Shown piece after piece: positions 1-5,358 of a stretch of 5,358 bases of DNA. The notes beneath the pieces are model-generated. The model had not been told where the DNA came from, made no database searches, and worked only from the letters and a program-made list of their open reading frames with translations. Origin of the DNA: an uncultured Bacteroides sp. GTDB lineage: Bacteria; Bacteroidota; Bacteroidia; Bacteroidales; Bacteroidaceae. The stretch covers positions 1 to 5,358 of the forward strand of contig UQVZ01000082.1 in NCBI GenBank assembly GCA_900544675.1, given 5' to 3'. Position numbers and translations under genes: made by a program. Positions within the stretch are counted from its first letter, which is position 1, and each line of letters starts with the position of its first letter.

Positions 1-72
1 GCACATTAGCACATTAGCACATTGGCACATTAGCACATTAGCACATTAGCACATTAGCACATTGGCACATTG
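1..72. repeat. Octanucleotide tandem array, GCACATTR x9
   Basis: Nine uninterrupted 8-bp units, GCACATTA or GCACATTG, follow one another from base 1 to 72. Only the eighth base varies (A A G A A A A G G from left to right). The array is cut by the window edge, so its full length is unknown. In the direction of HTCS transcription the unit reads YAATGTGC and the array starts 5 bp after the HTCS stop codon, so it probably lies in that gene's 3' untranslated region. It has no self-complementarity within a strand. An 8-bp unit passes through all reading frames and soon gives TAG or TAA, so it is not coding. It lacks the spacer structure of a CRISPR. Confidence 0.95.
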
Positions 73-77
73 CCACT

Positions 78-2822
78 CTACTTTTTCCGCTTCAGAAAAT
101 CGGTCGGGCTTTCACCGAAGTAATCCTTGTAACACTTCGTGAAATACGAAGGCGCACTGAACCCTACCTCGTAAGTAATCTCCGCAATGGTCTTGTCGGT
201 AGATGCCAGCAACGAGGCAGCCCGCTTCAGGCGGGCTATGCGAAGCAATTCGTTAGGCGAATAGCCTGTAAGCGCCTTCGCCTTGCGATAAAGCTGCACG
301 CGGCTCAAGCCCAATTTCTCGCCTAAATCTTCCACACTCAAGCCCGAATCACCCAAATGCGTTTCAATCAGCTCACGCAGCTTCTCCACGAAACCTTTAT
401 CTACTTCACTTATCGTTTCTTTCTTCAGTACCGACTGGTCGGCAAAGAAACTTTGCAACCGACGGCGGTTATCTATCAAATTCCGCAAGCGTACCCGCAA
501 TAATTTGGCACTGAACGGCTTCAGGATATACGAATCGGCTCCGCATTCATACCCCTGCACCTTCTGCTCGTCCATCGTATAGGCGGTCAGCATCATGACC
601 GGTATATGCGAAGTCTGAACCTCCGATTTCAACCGCCGACAACATTCCATACCATCCATTACCGGCATCATCACGTCGCAGATGATGGCATCAGGCACAT
701 ATTTCATCGCCAACTGCAAACCTTCCTGCCCGTTAGATGCTTCCAACACACGGTATTGTGCGCTCAGCAACAACTTCACATAGTCGCGCACATCCTGGTT
801 ATCGTCTATCACCAGAATGGTTTCGCGCGTATCGTCTTCTGCCACTTCCGAAGAAGCCTGCACCGTTTCCTGACCGGCTGAGAGCAAAGCGCCTTCTTTC
901 AGATTCTCCATAATGGCATTCTTTTCCAAGCCTTCGGCAAGCGTGCCCGCCTGTTTCATCGGCATCTCTACGGTAAAGATGGTGCCTTTCCCTTTCGCCG
1001 AATCGACCGTCACCGTACCTCCATGCATCTCGGCAAAAGCCTTCACCAGCGCCAGTCCGATACCCGACCCGGCATAATGCACGTCTATCTGATAAAAACT
1101 TTCGAAGATATGCTTCACATGCTCAGCCGAAATGCCGACTCCCGTATCCGACACCTGATAACGCAACCATTGCGCTCCGTCGCGCTCGAATTGTGACAAG
1201 GCAAGTTCTACCCGACCGTTTTCGGGAGTAAACTTAAAGGCGTTCGACAACAGGTTGTACGTCATCCGCTCCAGTTTCTCGGCATCGGCTATCATGGTGT
1301 AACCTTCTTCGACAGGTACGACCGATACCCCAAAATGCACATGTTTCCGGTAAGAAAGCGTGCGGAAAGCCTCGGTCCATTCATTGATTTCCTTGGCGAT
1401 GTCAAACTCGGACAGATACATCTTCAGCTTACCGCTCTCGAACTTCCGGAAATCGAGTATCTGATTGACCAGACGCAACAGCACCGTCACGTTCTTATGC
1501 ACAATGCGGAGCAGGAAACGTTCGTGTTCGTCCAGGTTCTTACTTGCCTGCAACTGGTCGATAGGGTCGGCTATCAAGGTGAGCGGCGTACGGAAATCGT
1601 GCGACACATTGGTAAAGAAAGCCAGCTTGGCATGGGTGGCCTCCTCCAATTGTTTGGAAAGGCTGATTAACTGGTCGCGTTGGTTTTCCAATTGTTTCTT
1701 CTGCTCAGACAATTCAGCATTCAGCCGGTTCTTTGTCCAAAAGCCTCGCACAGCGACAAATAAGGCTATGCCGAACAAAGCCAGCATGACGGCACACGTG
1801 TACAACAACGTACGTTGCGAAGAATAACGGGTAAGGAAGTTATCAATCCGCTTGTCCAGCATATCGATTTTCTCGTCTAACTGATGGATTTGTTCGGTCT
1901 GCAATCGCATCACACGGGCATTGTCTTTGTTCACCAATGCCGAAGAAAGGCGGATTTCACGCTCGAAAGGCTGCTTTTGCAAGATAGCCATAGCCGTCTG
2001 CATGACCCGGTCGCCTCCCGTCGGATAAATAAAGGTAGCATCCAACTGGCCGCTTGCCACCTGCTCTACGCCATACCCTTCTCCTGCCAACGCATCAATC
2101 CCCACAAAGAGCATATCGTGCTGACGCTGGTATTTCATCGCTGCCTCGTATGCCCCGGCTGCCATACGGTCGTTGTGGGCAAAAACCATATCAATAGCCT
2201 GATTGTGTACCAGAAGCGAATCGAATACCTGTCGTCCCCTGTCTCGCCTCCATCCGGCATCTACCGAAGCTGTTACCTGAATATCGGGAAACTCGCGCAA
2301 GGCATCCATCATGCCCCGATGACGTTCTACCGCAGGGGTAGAGCCACGCAATCCCATCACTTCCACCACGTTACCTTTTCCCCGCAAACGGGAAGCGATG
2401 TATTCTCCCACATTGTAACCGATAGAATAATTGTCGGCACCGATATAAGCCGTATATTTATTGGAATGAATTTTCCGGTCGACCAATATCACTGGAATCC
2501 CCTTATTGAATGCCTTCTCAATAACCGGAGTAATGGCATCCGCCTCATTGGGTGATACGACCAACACATCAACCTTGTTGCGTATCAACACCTCGATATC
2601 GTGTATCTGCTGGTTGTTGTCGTCGCCTGCGCTCCGGAAAATCATCTCCGTGCCCGGATAAAACAAGCTTTCGCGAATGATTTCCTTGTTCATCTGTTCG
2701 CGCCACTCATCATCACTACATTGCGAAATGCCTATGACAAAATGTTTCTCGTCACCCGCACATCCCGACAAAGTCATCAAAAGGGTTAACAAGAAGCATA
2801 TATAAAAAGGTGTATATTTCAT
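78..2822 (-). CDS. Hybrid two-component system regulator with fructose-binding-protein-like sensor (BT1754-like)
   Basis: One-chain sensor, kinase and transcription factor of 914 residues. Visible in order: signal sequence with lipobox LSGC (Cys21); periplasmic sugar-binding domain of the ribose/fructose binding-protein type, about 26-295 (VDVLVVSPNEADAI, IPVILVDRK, AHNDRMAAGA); charged helix 301-336; transmembrane segment about 338-360; cytoplasmic coiled coil; HisKA with SHDFRTPL (phospho-acceptor His408); HATPase with N box (Asn527), DTGVGIS and GSGIGLAL; receiver with Asp673/Asp674, phospho-acceptor Asp716, Thr746 and Lys768; AraC-type double helix-turn-helix about 815-912. All catalytic residues are present, so the protein should be active. 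The family activates polysaccharide-utilisation genes, and the binding-protein sensor type is known from the B. thetaiotaomicron fructose regulator; the neighbouring fructokinase fits that ligand. Fructose binding here is inferred. The ATG at 2822 is preferred because a TTG 27 bp upstream is part of the promoter -7 box and the ATG gives a clean signal peptide. Confidence 0.93.
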   Translation of the reverse strand: MKYTPFYICFLLTLLMTLSGCAGDEKHFVIGISQCSDDEWREQMNKEIIRESLFYPGTEMIFRSAGDDNNQQIHDIEVLIRNKVDVLVVSPNEADAITPVIEKAFNKGIPVILVDRKIHSNKYTAYIGADNYSIGYNVGEYIASRLRGKGNVVEVMGLRGSTPAVERHRGMMDALREFPDIQVTASVDAGWRRDRGRQVFDSLLVHNQAIDMVFAHNDRMAAGAYEAAMKYQRQHDMLFVGIDALAGEGYGVEQVASGQLDATFIYPTGGDRVMQTAMAILQKQPFEREIRLSSALVNKDNARVMRLQTEQIHQLDEKIDMLDKRIDNFLTRYSSQRTLLYTCAVMLALFGIALFVAVRGFWTKNRLNAELSEQKKQLENQRDQLISLSKQLEEATHAKLAFFTNVSHDFRTPLTLIADPIDQLQASKNLDEHERFLLRIVHKNVTVLLRLVNQILDFRKFESGKLKMYLSEFDIAKEINEWTEAFRTLSYRKHVHFGVSVVPVEEGYTMIADAEKLERMTYNLLSNAFKFTPENGRVELALSQFERDGAQWLRYQVSDTGVGISAEHVKHIFESFYQIDVHYAGSGIGLALVKAFAEMHGGTVTVDSAKGKGTIFTVEMPMKQAGTLAEGLEKNAIMENLKEGALLSAGQETVQASSEVAEDDTRETILVIDDNQDVRDYVKLLLSAQYRVLEASNGQEGLQLAMKYVPDAIICDVMMPVMDGMECCRRLKSEVQTSHIPVMMLTAYTMDEQKVQGYECGADSYILKPFSAKLLRVRLRNLIDNRRRLQSFFADQSVLKKETISEVDKGFVEKLRELIETHLGDSGLSVEDLGEKLGLSRVQLYRKAKALTGYSPNELLRIARLKRAASLLASTDKTIAEITYEVGFSAPSYFTKCYKDYFGESPTDFLKRKK

Positions 2823-2846
2823 AATACGATTCACTTTTGCACGAGG

Positions 2847-2878
2847 CAAAAATAACTAATTTTATCGGATTGCGCAAA
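2847..2878 (-). promoter_or_regulatory. Bacteroides-type promoter of the HTCS gene
   Basis: On the minus strand TATTTTTG (2854-2847) matches the Bacteroides -7 consensus TAnnTTTG exactly, and TTTG (2878-2875) lies 20 bp upstream, the normal place of the -33 element. Transcription would begin a few bases downstream, near 2840, giving a leader of roughly 20 nt before the ATG at 2822. No Shine-Dalgarno sequence is seen, as is usual in this group. The promoter sits between dedA and the HTCS gene, so the regulator can be expressed independently of the upstream genes. Confidence 0.75.
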
Positions 2879-2905
2879 TGCCAAAATGATATTCCCGAAC
2901 ATAGA

Positions 2906-2942
2906 AAAAGGGGTAAAACGTTTCCTTCAAAACGAAAGGAAC
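2906..2942 (-). terminator. Weak candidate terminator after dedA
   Basis: Seven bases after the dedA stop, the minus strand can form a hairpin from GTTCCTT and AAGGAAAC (2942-2935 with 2927-2920, one bulge, short loop), followed by T-rich sequence with TTTT and a final run of five T at 2910-2906. The stem is AT-rich and the T run is interrupted by ACCCC, so termination would be partial at best. Read-through from dedA into the HTCS gene remains possible. Confidence 0.3.
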
Positions 2943-2948
2943 TTTCAT

Positions 2949-3587
2949 TCATTTTTTCTTCCAGCCTTTATAGACCAGCACACCCACCACGATTACCGCC
3001 AAAGCCAGCAACACATAACCAATCTCGTGGCTGTATTTCGTAGCAAGCCTGTACACGTCATCGGTCGTTTTCAAATCGGTATAGCGATAAATCAGATAAC
3101 CGATAAATGCCAATACGGAATTCCAGATGCCGGCGCCCAGGGTCGTATAAATCAGAAAGTGGTCCATCCTCATCTTTGCCAGACCTGCCGGAATACTGAT
3201 AAGCTGGCGGACTGCCGGTATCAGACGGCCAAAGAAAGTAGAGGCGGCTCCATGGTCGCGGAAGAACTGTTCCGCCTTTTCTACGCTTTCACGGTCTATC
3301 AGACACATGTGTCCGATGCGGCTATCGGCAAACCGATAGACAATGGGACGGCCCAGCCAACGTGCCAGATAGTAATTGAACAAAGCGCCGATATCAGCCC
3401 CGATTGTTGCAAAAACGACTACCAGAACGATGTTCATCTCGCCATCAGCCATAGACTTCCATGCAGCCGGCGGCACGATTACTTCCGAAGGAAATGGGAT
3501 GAACGAACTCTCGATAGCCATGAAAATAGTTACCACCCAATAGTTAAGGTTCTCAAGAACCCATCTGAATAATTCTGCTGAATCCAT
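2949..3587 (-). CDS. DedA-family inner membrane protein
   Basis: A 212-residue polytopic membrane protein of the DedA (SNARE-associated/VTT) family. Family marks are the re-entrant motif ESSFIPFPSEVIVPP (acidic residues Glu26 and Glu35), the glycine/tyrosine segment GADIGALFNYYLARWLG (63-79), and FGRLIPAVRQLISIPAG (119-135) with Arg121 and Arg127, the spacing seen for the essential arginines of characterised DedA proteins. Hydrophobic helices follow at about 143-167 and 188-206, ending in a basic GWKKK tail. Length is normal. Some relatives move lipid carriers such as undecaprenyl phosphate or phospholipid across the membrane; which substrate applies here cannot be read from the sequence. The start is ATG with an A/T-rich leader and no Shine-Dalgarno. 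The gene lies between the fructokinase terminator and the HTCS promoter, so it looks like a separate unit rather than part of a sugar operon. Confidence 0.93.
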   Translation of the reverse strand: MDSAELFRWVLENLNYWVVTIFMAIESSFIPFPSEVIVPPAAWKSMADGEMNIVLVVVFATIGADIGALFNYYLARWLGRPIVYRFADSRIGHMCLIDRESVEKAEQFFRDHGAASTFFGRLIPAVRQLISIPAGLAKMRMDHFLIYTTLGAGIWNSVLAFIGYLIYRYTDLKTTDDVYRLATKYSHEIGYVLLALAVIVVGVLVYKGWKKK

Positions 3588-3609
3588 TTAATACAAATTT
3601 AAAGCGGTG

Positions 3610-3617
3610 CAAAGGTA
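3610..3617 (-). promoter_or_regulatory. Probable -7 box of the dedA promoter
   Basis: The minus strand reads TACCTTTG at 3617-3610, an exact match to TAnnTTTG, with the dedA ATG 22 bp downstream. A leader of about 15-20 nt would result. No TTTG is found 19-21 bp upstream, so the -33 element is weak or absent. A promoter with a poor -33 box may depend on an activator, and the palindromic array about 60-180 bp upstream is a possible binding region; that link is inference. Confidence 0.5.
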
Positions 3618-3692
3618 ACAATTTTATGACATATAAGTTCATCTTCAATCTGATTCTTACTATTGTTTTCAACGAAGATACCTTCTCAGGCT

Positions 3693-3710
3693 GATGAAGA
3701 TATCTTCATC
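3693..3710. repeat. Perfect 18-bp palindrome
   Basis: GATGAAGATATCTTCATC is its own reverse complement, centred between 3701 and 3702. With one mismatched pair it extends to 24 bp (3690-3713). It has no loop, which favours a dimer binding site over an RNA hairpin. Confidence 0.9.
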
Positions 3711-3713
3711 GGC

Positions 3714-3733
3714 AGTTTCAGATATCTGAAACT
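3714..3733. repeat. Perfect 20-bp palindrome
   Basis: AGTTTCAGATATCTGAAACT is its own reverse complement, centred between 3723 and 3724, exactly 22 bp from the centre of the preceding palindrome. Both share the core AGATATCT, but their flanks differ (TGA..TCA against TTC..GAA), so this is not a simple duplication of one sequence. Confidence 0.9.
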
Positions 3734-3807
3734 ACGTACGAAGGTATATTACATTGGACACGAAAATATATGCACGCCCGAAAGACATTATCTTTACGGA
3801 CGGACAC

Positions 3808-3868
3808 AAAAAAGGTGTGCCATACGGAGAGAGAGCCTTACGGCCTCACTCCCTTACAGCACACCTTT
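3808..3868 (-). terminator. Strong intrinsic terminator of the fructokinase transcript
   Basis: On the minus strand AAAGGTGTGC (3868-3859) pairs perfectly with GCACACCTTT (3820-3811). The pairing continues inward through most of the 38 bases between, with a few bulges and mismatches, to a GTAA loop of the GNRA type centred at 3839.5. Six T residues (3813-3808) end the structure. On the plus strand only three T follow the stem, so it acts mainly in the fructokinase direction. It starts 31 bp after the fructokinase stop and separates that gene from dedA. Confidence 0.88.
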
Positions 3869-3899
3869 GACACTATTACTTATGAGAAACTACACACGC

Positions 3900-4805
3900 T
3901 TATTTCGTCGCCAGCACATTCATCTTTTCCTTCAGACGGTCGGGCAATACAGGCATTGCGCCGTTCTGCGTACATACGAAAGCCGATGTCTCTACCGCCA
4001 GCTTGTGGGCTTCCGGCACGGGAAGGCCTTTCAGGATGGAAGCCACGAAAGCCGCCGTAAACGAGTCGCCAGCGCCTACCGTATCTGCCACCTCTACCTT
4101 CGGAGTCTCCACGAACGACACCTCACCCGGAGTGAATACGTAGCTTCCGTTCACGCCGCAAGTCAGAATCAGCATCTTCAGGTTGTATTTTGCCAGCAGA
4201 ATCCAGCACTTGTCCTGAAGGTCGATGCCCGGATAGCCGAACATGCGGCTGATGGTCACCAGTTCCTCGTCGTTTATCTTCAGGATGTTACACTTACGCA
4301 TCGATTCGCAGATGATTTCCTTCGTATAGAAGCCCTGACGAAGGTTAATATCGAATATCTTGCACTGTCCCTCACCGTCGGGCATCGCATCCAGGAAACG
4401 GTTGATTGTTTCACGGGACACCACGCTGCGCTGTGCCAAAGAGCCGAAACATACCGAATGTGTATGCTTTGCCAGGTCTTCCAGAGCCGGGGTAAACGGA
4501 ATGTTGTCCCAGGCTACCCCTTCCTTGATGTCATAGCAGGGTACGCCTGCATCGTCCAGTTCCACCTGCACCGTACCCGTCGGATAAGGCACTATCTCAA
4601 CCATCGCATTGAGTTGCTTCTCACGGAAGTTGTCCAATATCTCCATGCCCAGCTTGTCATCGCCTACGGCACTTACAACACGGCTGTCCAGACCGAATTG
4701 GGATACATGGTATGCAAAGTTAGCCGGAGCGCCGCCTATTTTCTTTCCCTCGGGAAGCACGTCCCACAGTGCTTCGCCCATTCCTACTACGATTGTATTA
4801 TTCAT
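3900..4805 (-). CDS. scrK: Fructokinase, PfkB family
   Basis: A 301-residue cytoplasmic sugar kinase, expected to phosphorylate fructose with ATP to fructose 6-phosphate. PfkB features are clear: N-terminal strand with GEALWDVLP (10-18), substrate-side signature GGAPANFAYHVSQFG (24-38), NDEE (178-181) for magnesium/ATP binding, TCGVNGS (215-221), and DTVGAGDSFTAAF (241-253) holding the GAGD anion hole and catalytic base Asp247. Length is normal for the family. GGAPANFA and an adjacent MFS sugar transporter favour fructokinase over ribokinase or other PfkB members; B. thetaiotaomicron has the same pair, a fructokinase next to its monosaccharide importer, in its fructan locus. The ATG at 4805 is preceded by the A-rich minus-strand leader AAAAACTAAAAAGCC and no Shine-Dalgarno. 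No promoter was seen in the spacer upstream, so it is probably co-transcribed with the transporter and ended by the terminator at 3868-3808. Confidence 0.92.
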   Translation of the reverse strand: MNNTIVVGMGEALWDVLPEGKKIGGAPANFAYHVSQFGLDSRVVSAVGDDKLGMEILDNFREKQLNAMVEIVPYPTGTVQVELDDAGVPCYDIKEGVAWDNIPFTPALEDLAKHTHSVCFGSLAQRSVVSRETINRFLDAMPDGEGQCKIFDINLRQGFYTKEIICESMRKCNILKINDEELVTISRMFGYPGIDLQDKCWILLAKYNLKMLILTCGVNGSYVFTPGEVSFVETPKVEVADTVGAGDSFTAAFVASILKGLPVPEAHKLAVETSAFVCTQNGAMPVLPDRLKEKMNVLATK

Positions 4806-4813
4806 GGCTTTTT

Positions 4814-4893
4814 AGTTTTTAAGTTTTTTAGTTTATAAGTTTCTTAGTTCTTTAGTTCATGAGTTTGCAGGCTATAAGTTCATTAAGTACCCG
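4814..4893. repeat. Degenerate 8-bp-period array, AGTTNNNN, arm 1
   Basis: On the plus strand AGTT recurs exactly every 8 bp at 4814, 4822, 4830, 4838, 4846, 4854 and 4862. The next unit is altered (GGCT at 4870), and the period slips by one at 4877 and 4886 (AGTT, AGTA). The other four bases of each unit vary, mostly T and A. In transcript orientation this is AACT-containing, A-rich sequence ending 8 bp before the fructokinase ATG, so it forms the leader of that gene. Confidence 0.85.
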
Positions 4894-4902
4894 CTCATAA
4901 TC

Positions 4903-4945
4903 AAGAACTTAATAACTTACAAACTCAAAAACTCATCAACTTAAA
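4903..4945. repeat. Degenerate 8-bp-period array, AACTNNNN, arm 2 (inverse of arm 1)
   Basis: AACT recurs exactly every 8 bp at 4906, 4914, 4922, 4930 and 4938, the reverse complement of the AGTT units of arm 1. The last unit abuts the stop codon of the MFS gene (4946-4948). Bases 4903-4933 can pair with 4822-4852: 26 of 31 positions are Watson-Crick, and two of the five mismatches become G-U pairs in the minus-strand RNA. The loop is about 50 nt. No T run follows, so this is not a standard terminator. A role in mRNA stability or unequal expression of the two genes is inferred only. Confidence 0.8.
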
Positions 4946-5358
4946 TCATTTTTTAAGTTTTAATGTATATATTATAAGGTATAAGACACCTACCGTCATC
5001 ACACCTACGGCACCGCTCTGCCCTACCGCATCACTGGCAAAGCCCATAAACAACGGGAAGACCGTGCCGCCGAACAGGCCCATAATCATCAGGCCCGATA
5101 TCTCGTTCTTCTTGTCGGGAACGGCAAGCAATGCCTGCGAGAACACGATGGAGAAAACGTTCGAGTTGCCGAAGCCTATCAACGCAATGGCTATGTAGAT
5201 GACCGTCAGGTCCGTGGAAACGAACAGCAGCACCATAGCCACCAGCATGCAGACCACACTTATGGCAAGGAAAGACTTCGACGCCACTTTCTGAAGGATG
5301 ATAGCACCCGAGAAGCAGCCCAGCGTACGGAAGATGAAATAAAGGCTGGTGGCAAAGC
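4946..5358 (-). CDS. MFS sugar transporter, C-terminal part (partial)
   Basis: The reading frame is open from the window edge, so only the last 136 residues are present and the start lies beyond 5358. The GTG at 5287 is an internal valine codon; 23 further in-frame residues precede it (ending GAIILQK). About five hydrophobic helices can be seen: FATSLYFIFRTLGCFSGAII, FLAISVVCMLVAMVLLFV, VIYIAIALIGFGNSNVFSIV, ISGLMIMGLFGGTVFPLFMGF, and AVGVMTVGVLYLIIYTL. GLFGGTVFPLFMGFASD and GFGNSNVFSIVFS resemble the last helices of the FucP-like glucose/galactose/fucose porter group of the major facilitator superfamily. Next to fructokinase it probably imports fructose by proton symport across the inner membrane, as its counterpart does in the B. 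thetaiotaomicron fructan locus; the substrate is inferred from context. The 140-bp spacer to fructokinase contains no clear promoter, so the two genes probably form an operon. Confidence 0.85.
   Translation of the reverse strand, partial: FATSLYFIFRTLGCFSGAIILQKVASKSFLAISVVCMLVAMVLLFVSTDLTVIYIAIALIGFGNSNVFSIVFSQALLAVPDKKNEISGLMIMGLFGGTVFPLFMGFASDAVGQSGAVGVMTVGVLYLIIYTLKLKK

Larger units (their letters stand above)
3667..3798. repeat. Phased array of AT-rich palindromic sites, 22-bp period
   Basis: This stretch is most of the 312-bp gene-free interval between fructokinase and dedA. Laid out in rows of 22 bp from 3667, a palindromic core close to GAAGATATCTTC recurs at the same column. Octamer cores are AGATACCT (3676), AGATATCT (3698), AGATATCT (3720), AGGTATAT (3742) and AAATATAT (3764), with a poorer sixth, CATTATCT (3786). 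Cores one, two, four and five are preceded by CGA or TGA. The second and third rows are perfect palindromes of 18 and 20 bp. Such spacing, about two helical turns, places sites on one face of the DNA and suggests cooperative binding of a dimeric protein. No protein is identified. No open reading frame in it looks real. Confidence 0.7.

Noticed and set aside
1..72. CRISPR array
   Set aside because: Units are 8 bp and directly contiguous, with no spacers.
1884..2555. 223-codon plus-strand open frame inside the HTCS gene
   Set aside because: It is antisense to the conserved sugar-binding domain and its translation shows no family motif or plausible start region.
2886..3572. 228-codon plus-strand open frame opposite dedA
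   Set aside because: It mirrors a well-conserved DedA protein; the translation has no domain-like pattern.
3663..4838. 391-codon plus-strand open frame covering the whole fructokinase gene
   Set aside because: It is antisense to a clear PfkB kinase. Its translation is rich in His, Arg, Cys and Tyr, has no recognisable domain, and its start lies within the palindromic array. It is a shadow of codon use on the other strand.
4903..4933. Terminator between the transporter and fructokinase
   Set aside because: The possible stem is long but AT-rich, its loop is about 50 nt, and no T run follows it on the minus strand.
4806..4945. Promoter for fructokinase within the spacer
   Set aside because: The best minus-strand match is TGAGTTTG, one base off TAnnTTTG, without a TTTG 19-21 bp upstream. 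It arises from the AGTT repeats, so there is no independent support.
4946..5287. Short complete membrane protein starting with GTG at 5287
   Set aside because: The frame stays open to the window edge with membrane-helix sequence that fits an MFS transporter, so this is the C-terminal end of a larger gene.

Overview
The window looks like chromosomal DNA of a gut Bacteroidales, most likely Bacteroides or Phocaeicola. Three things point there: a hybrid two-component system (HTCS) with sensor kinase, receiver and AraC domains in one chain; promoters of the Bacteroides type (TTTG, then TAnnTTTG); and A-rich leaders without Shine-Dalgarno sequences. All four genes lie on the minus strand, so transcription runs from high to low coordinates.

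Layout from the upstream end: (1) 5358-4946, the C-terminal part of an MFS sugar transporter that continues beyond the window; (2) 4945-4806, a 140-bp intergenic spacer built from two facing arrays of 8-bp units that can fold on each other; (3) 4805-3900, a PfkB-family fructokinase, ended by a strong long-stem terminator (3868-3808); (4) 3807-3588, a gene-free stretch with two perfect palindromes inside a series of related sites spaced 22 bp apart, followed by the -7 box of the next gene; (5) 3587-2949, a DedA-family membrane protein; (6) 2948-2823, a short spacer with a weak possible terminator and a well-formed promoter; (7) 2822-78, an HTCS whose periplasmic part is a sugar-binding protein-like domain, resembling the fructose sensor BT1754 of B. 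thetaiotaomicron; (8) 72-1, an octanucleotide tandem array that begins 5 bp after the HTCS stop and runs off the window.

Transporter, fructokinase and a fructose-sensor-like HTCS together suggest the edge of a fructose or fructan utilisation locus. Free fructose would be imported and phosphorylated, and periplasmic fructose would be sensed by the HTCS, which switches on the locus. The outer-membrane and glycoside hydrolase genes expected of such a locus are not in the window. DedA has no evident link to fructose and appears to have its own promoter.

The genes are ordinary for this group. The most unusual content is between them: the 22-bp-phased palindromes before dedA and the two 8-bp-period arrays, both of which begin directly after stop codons.
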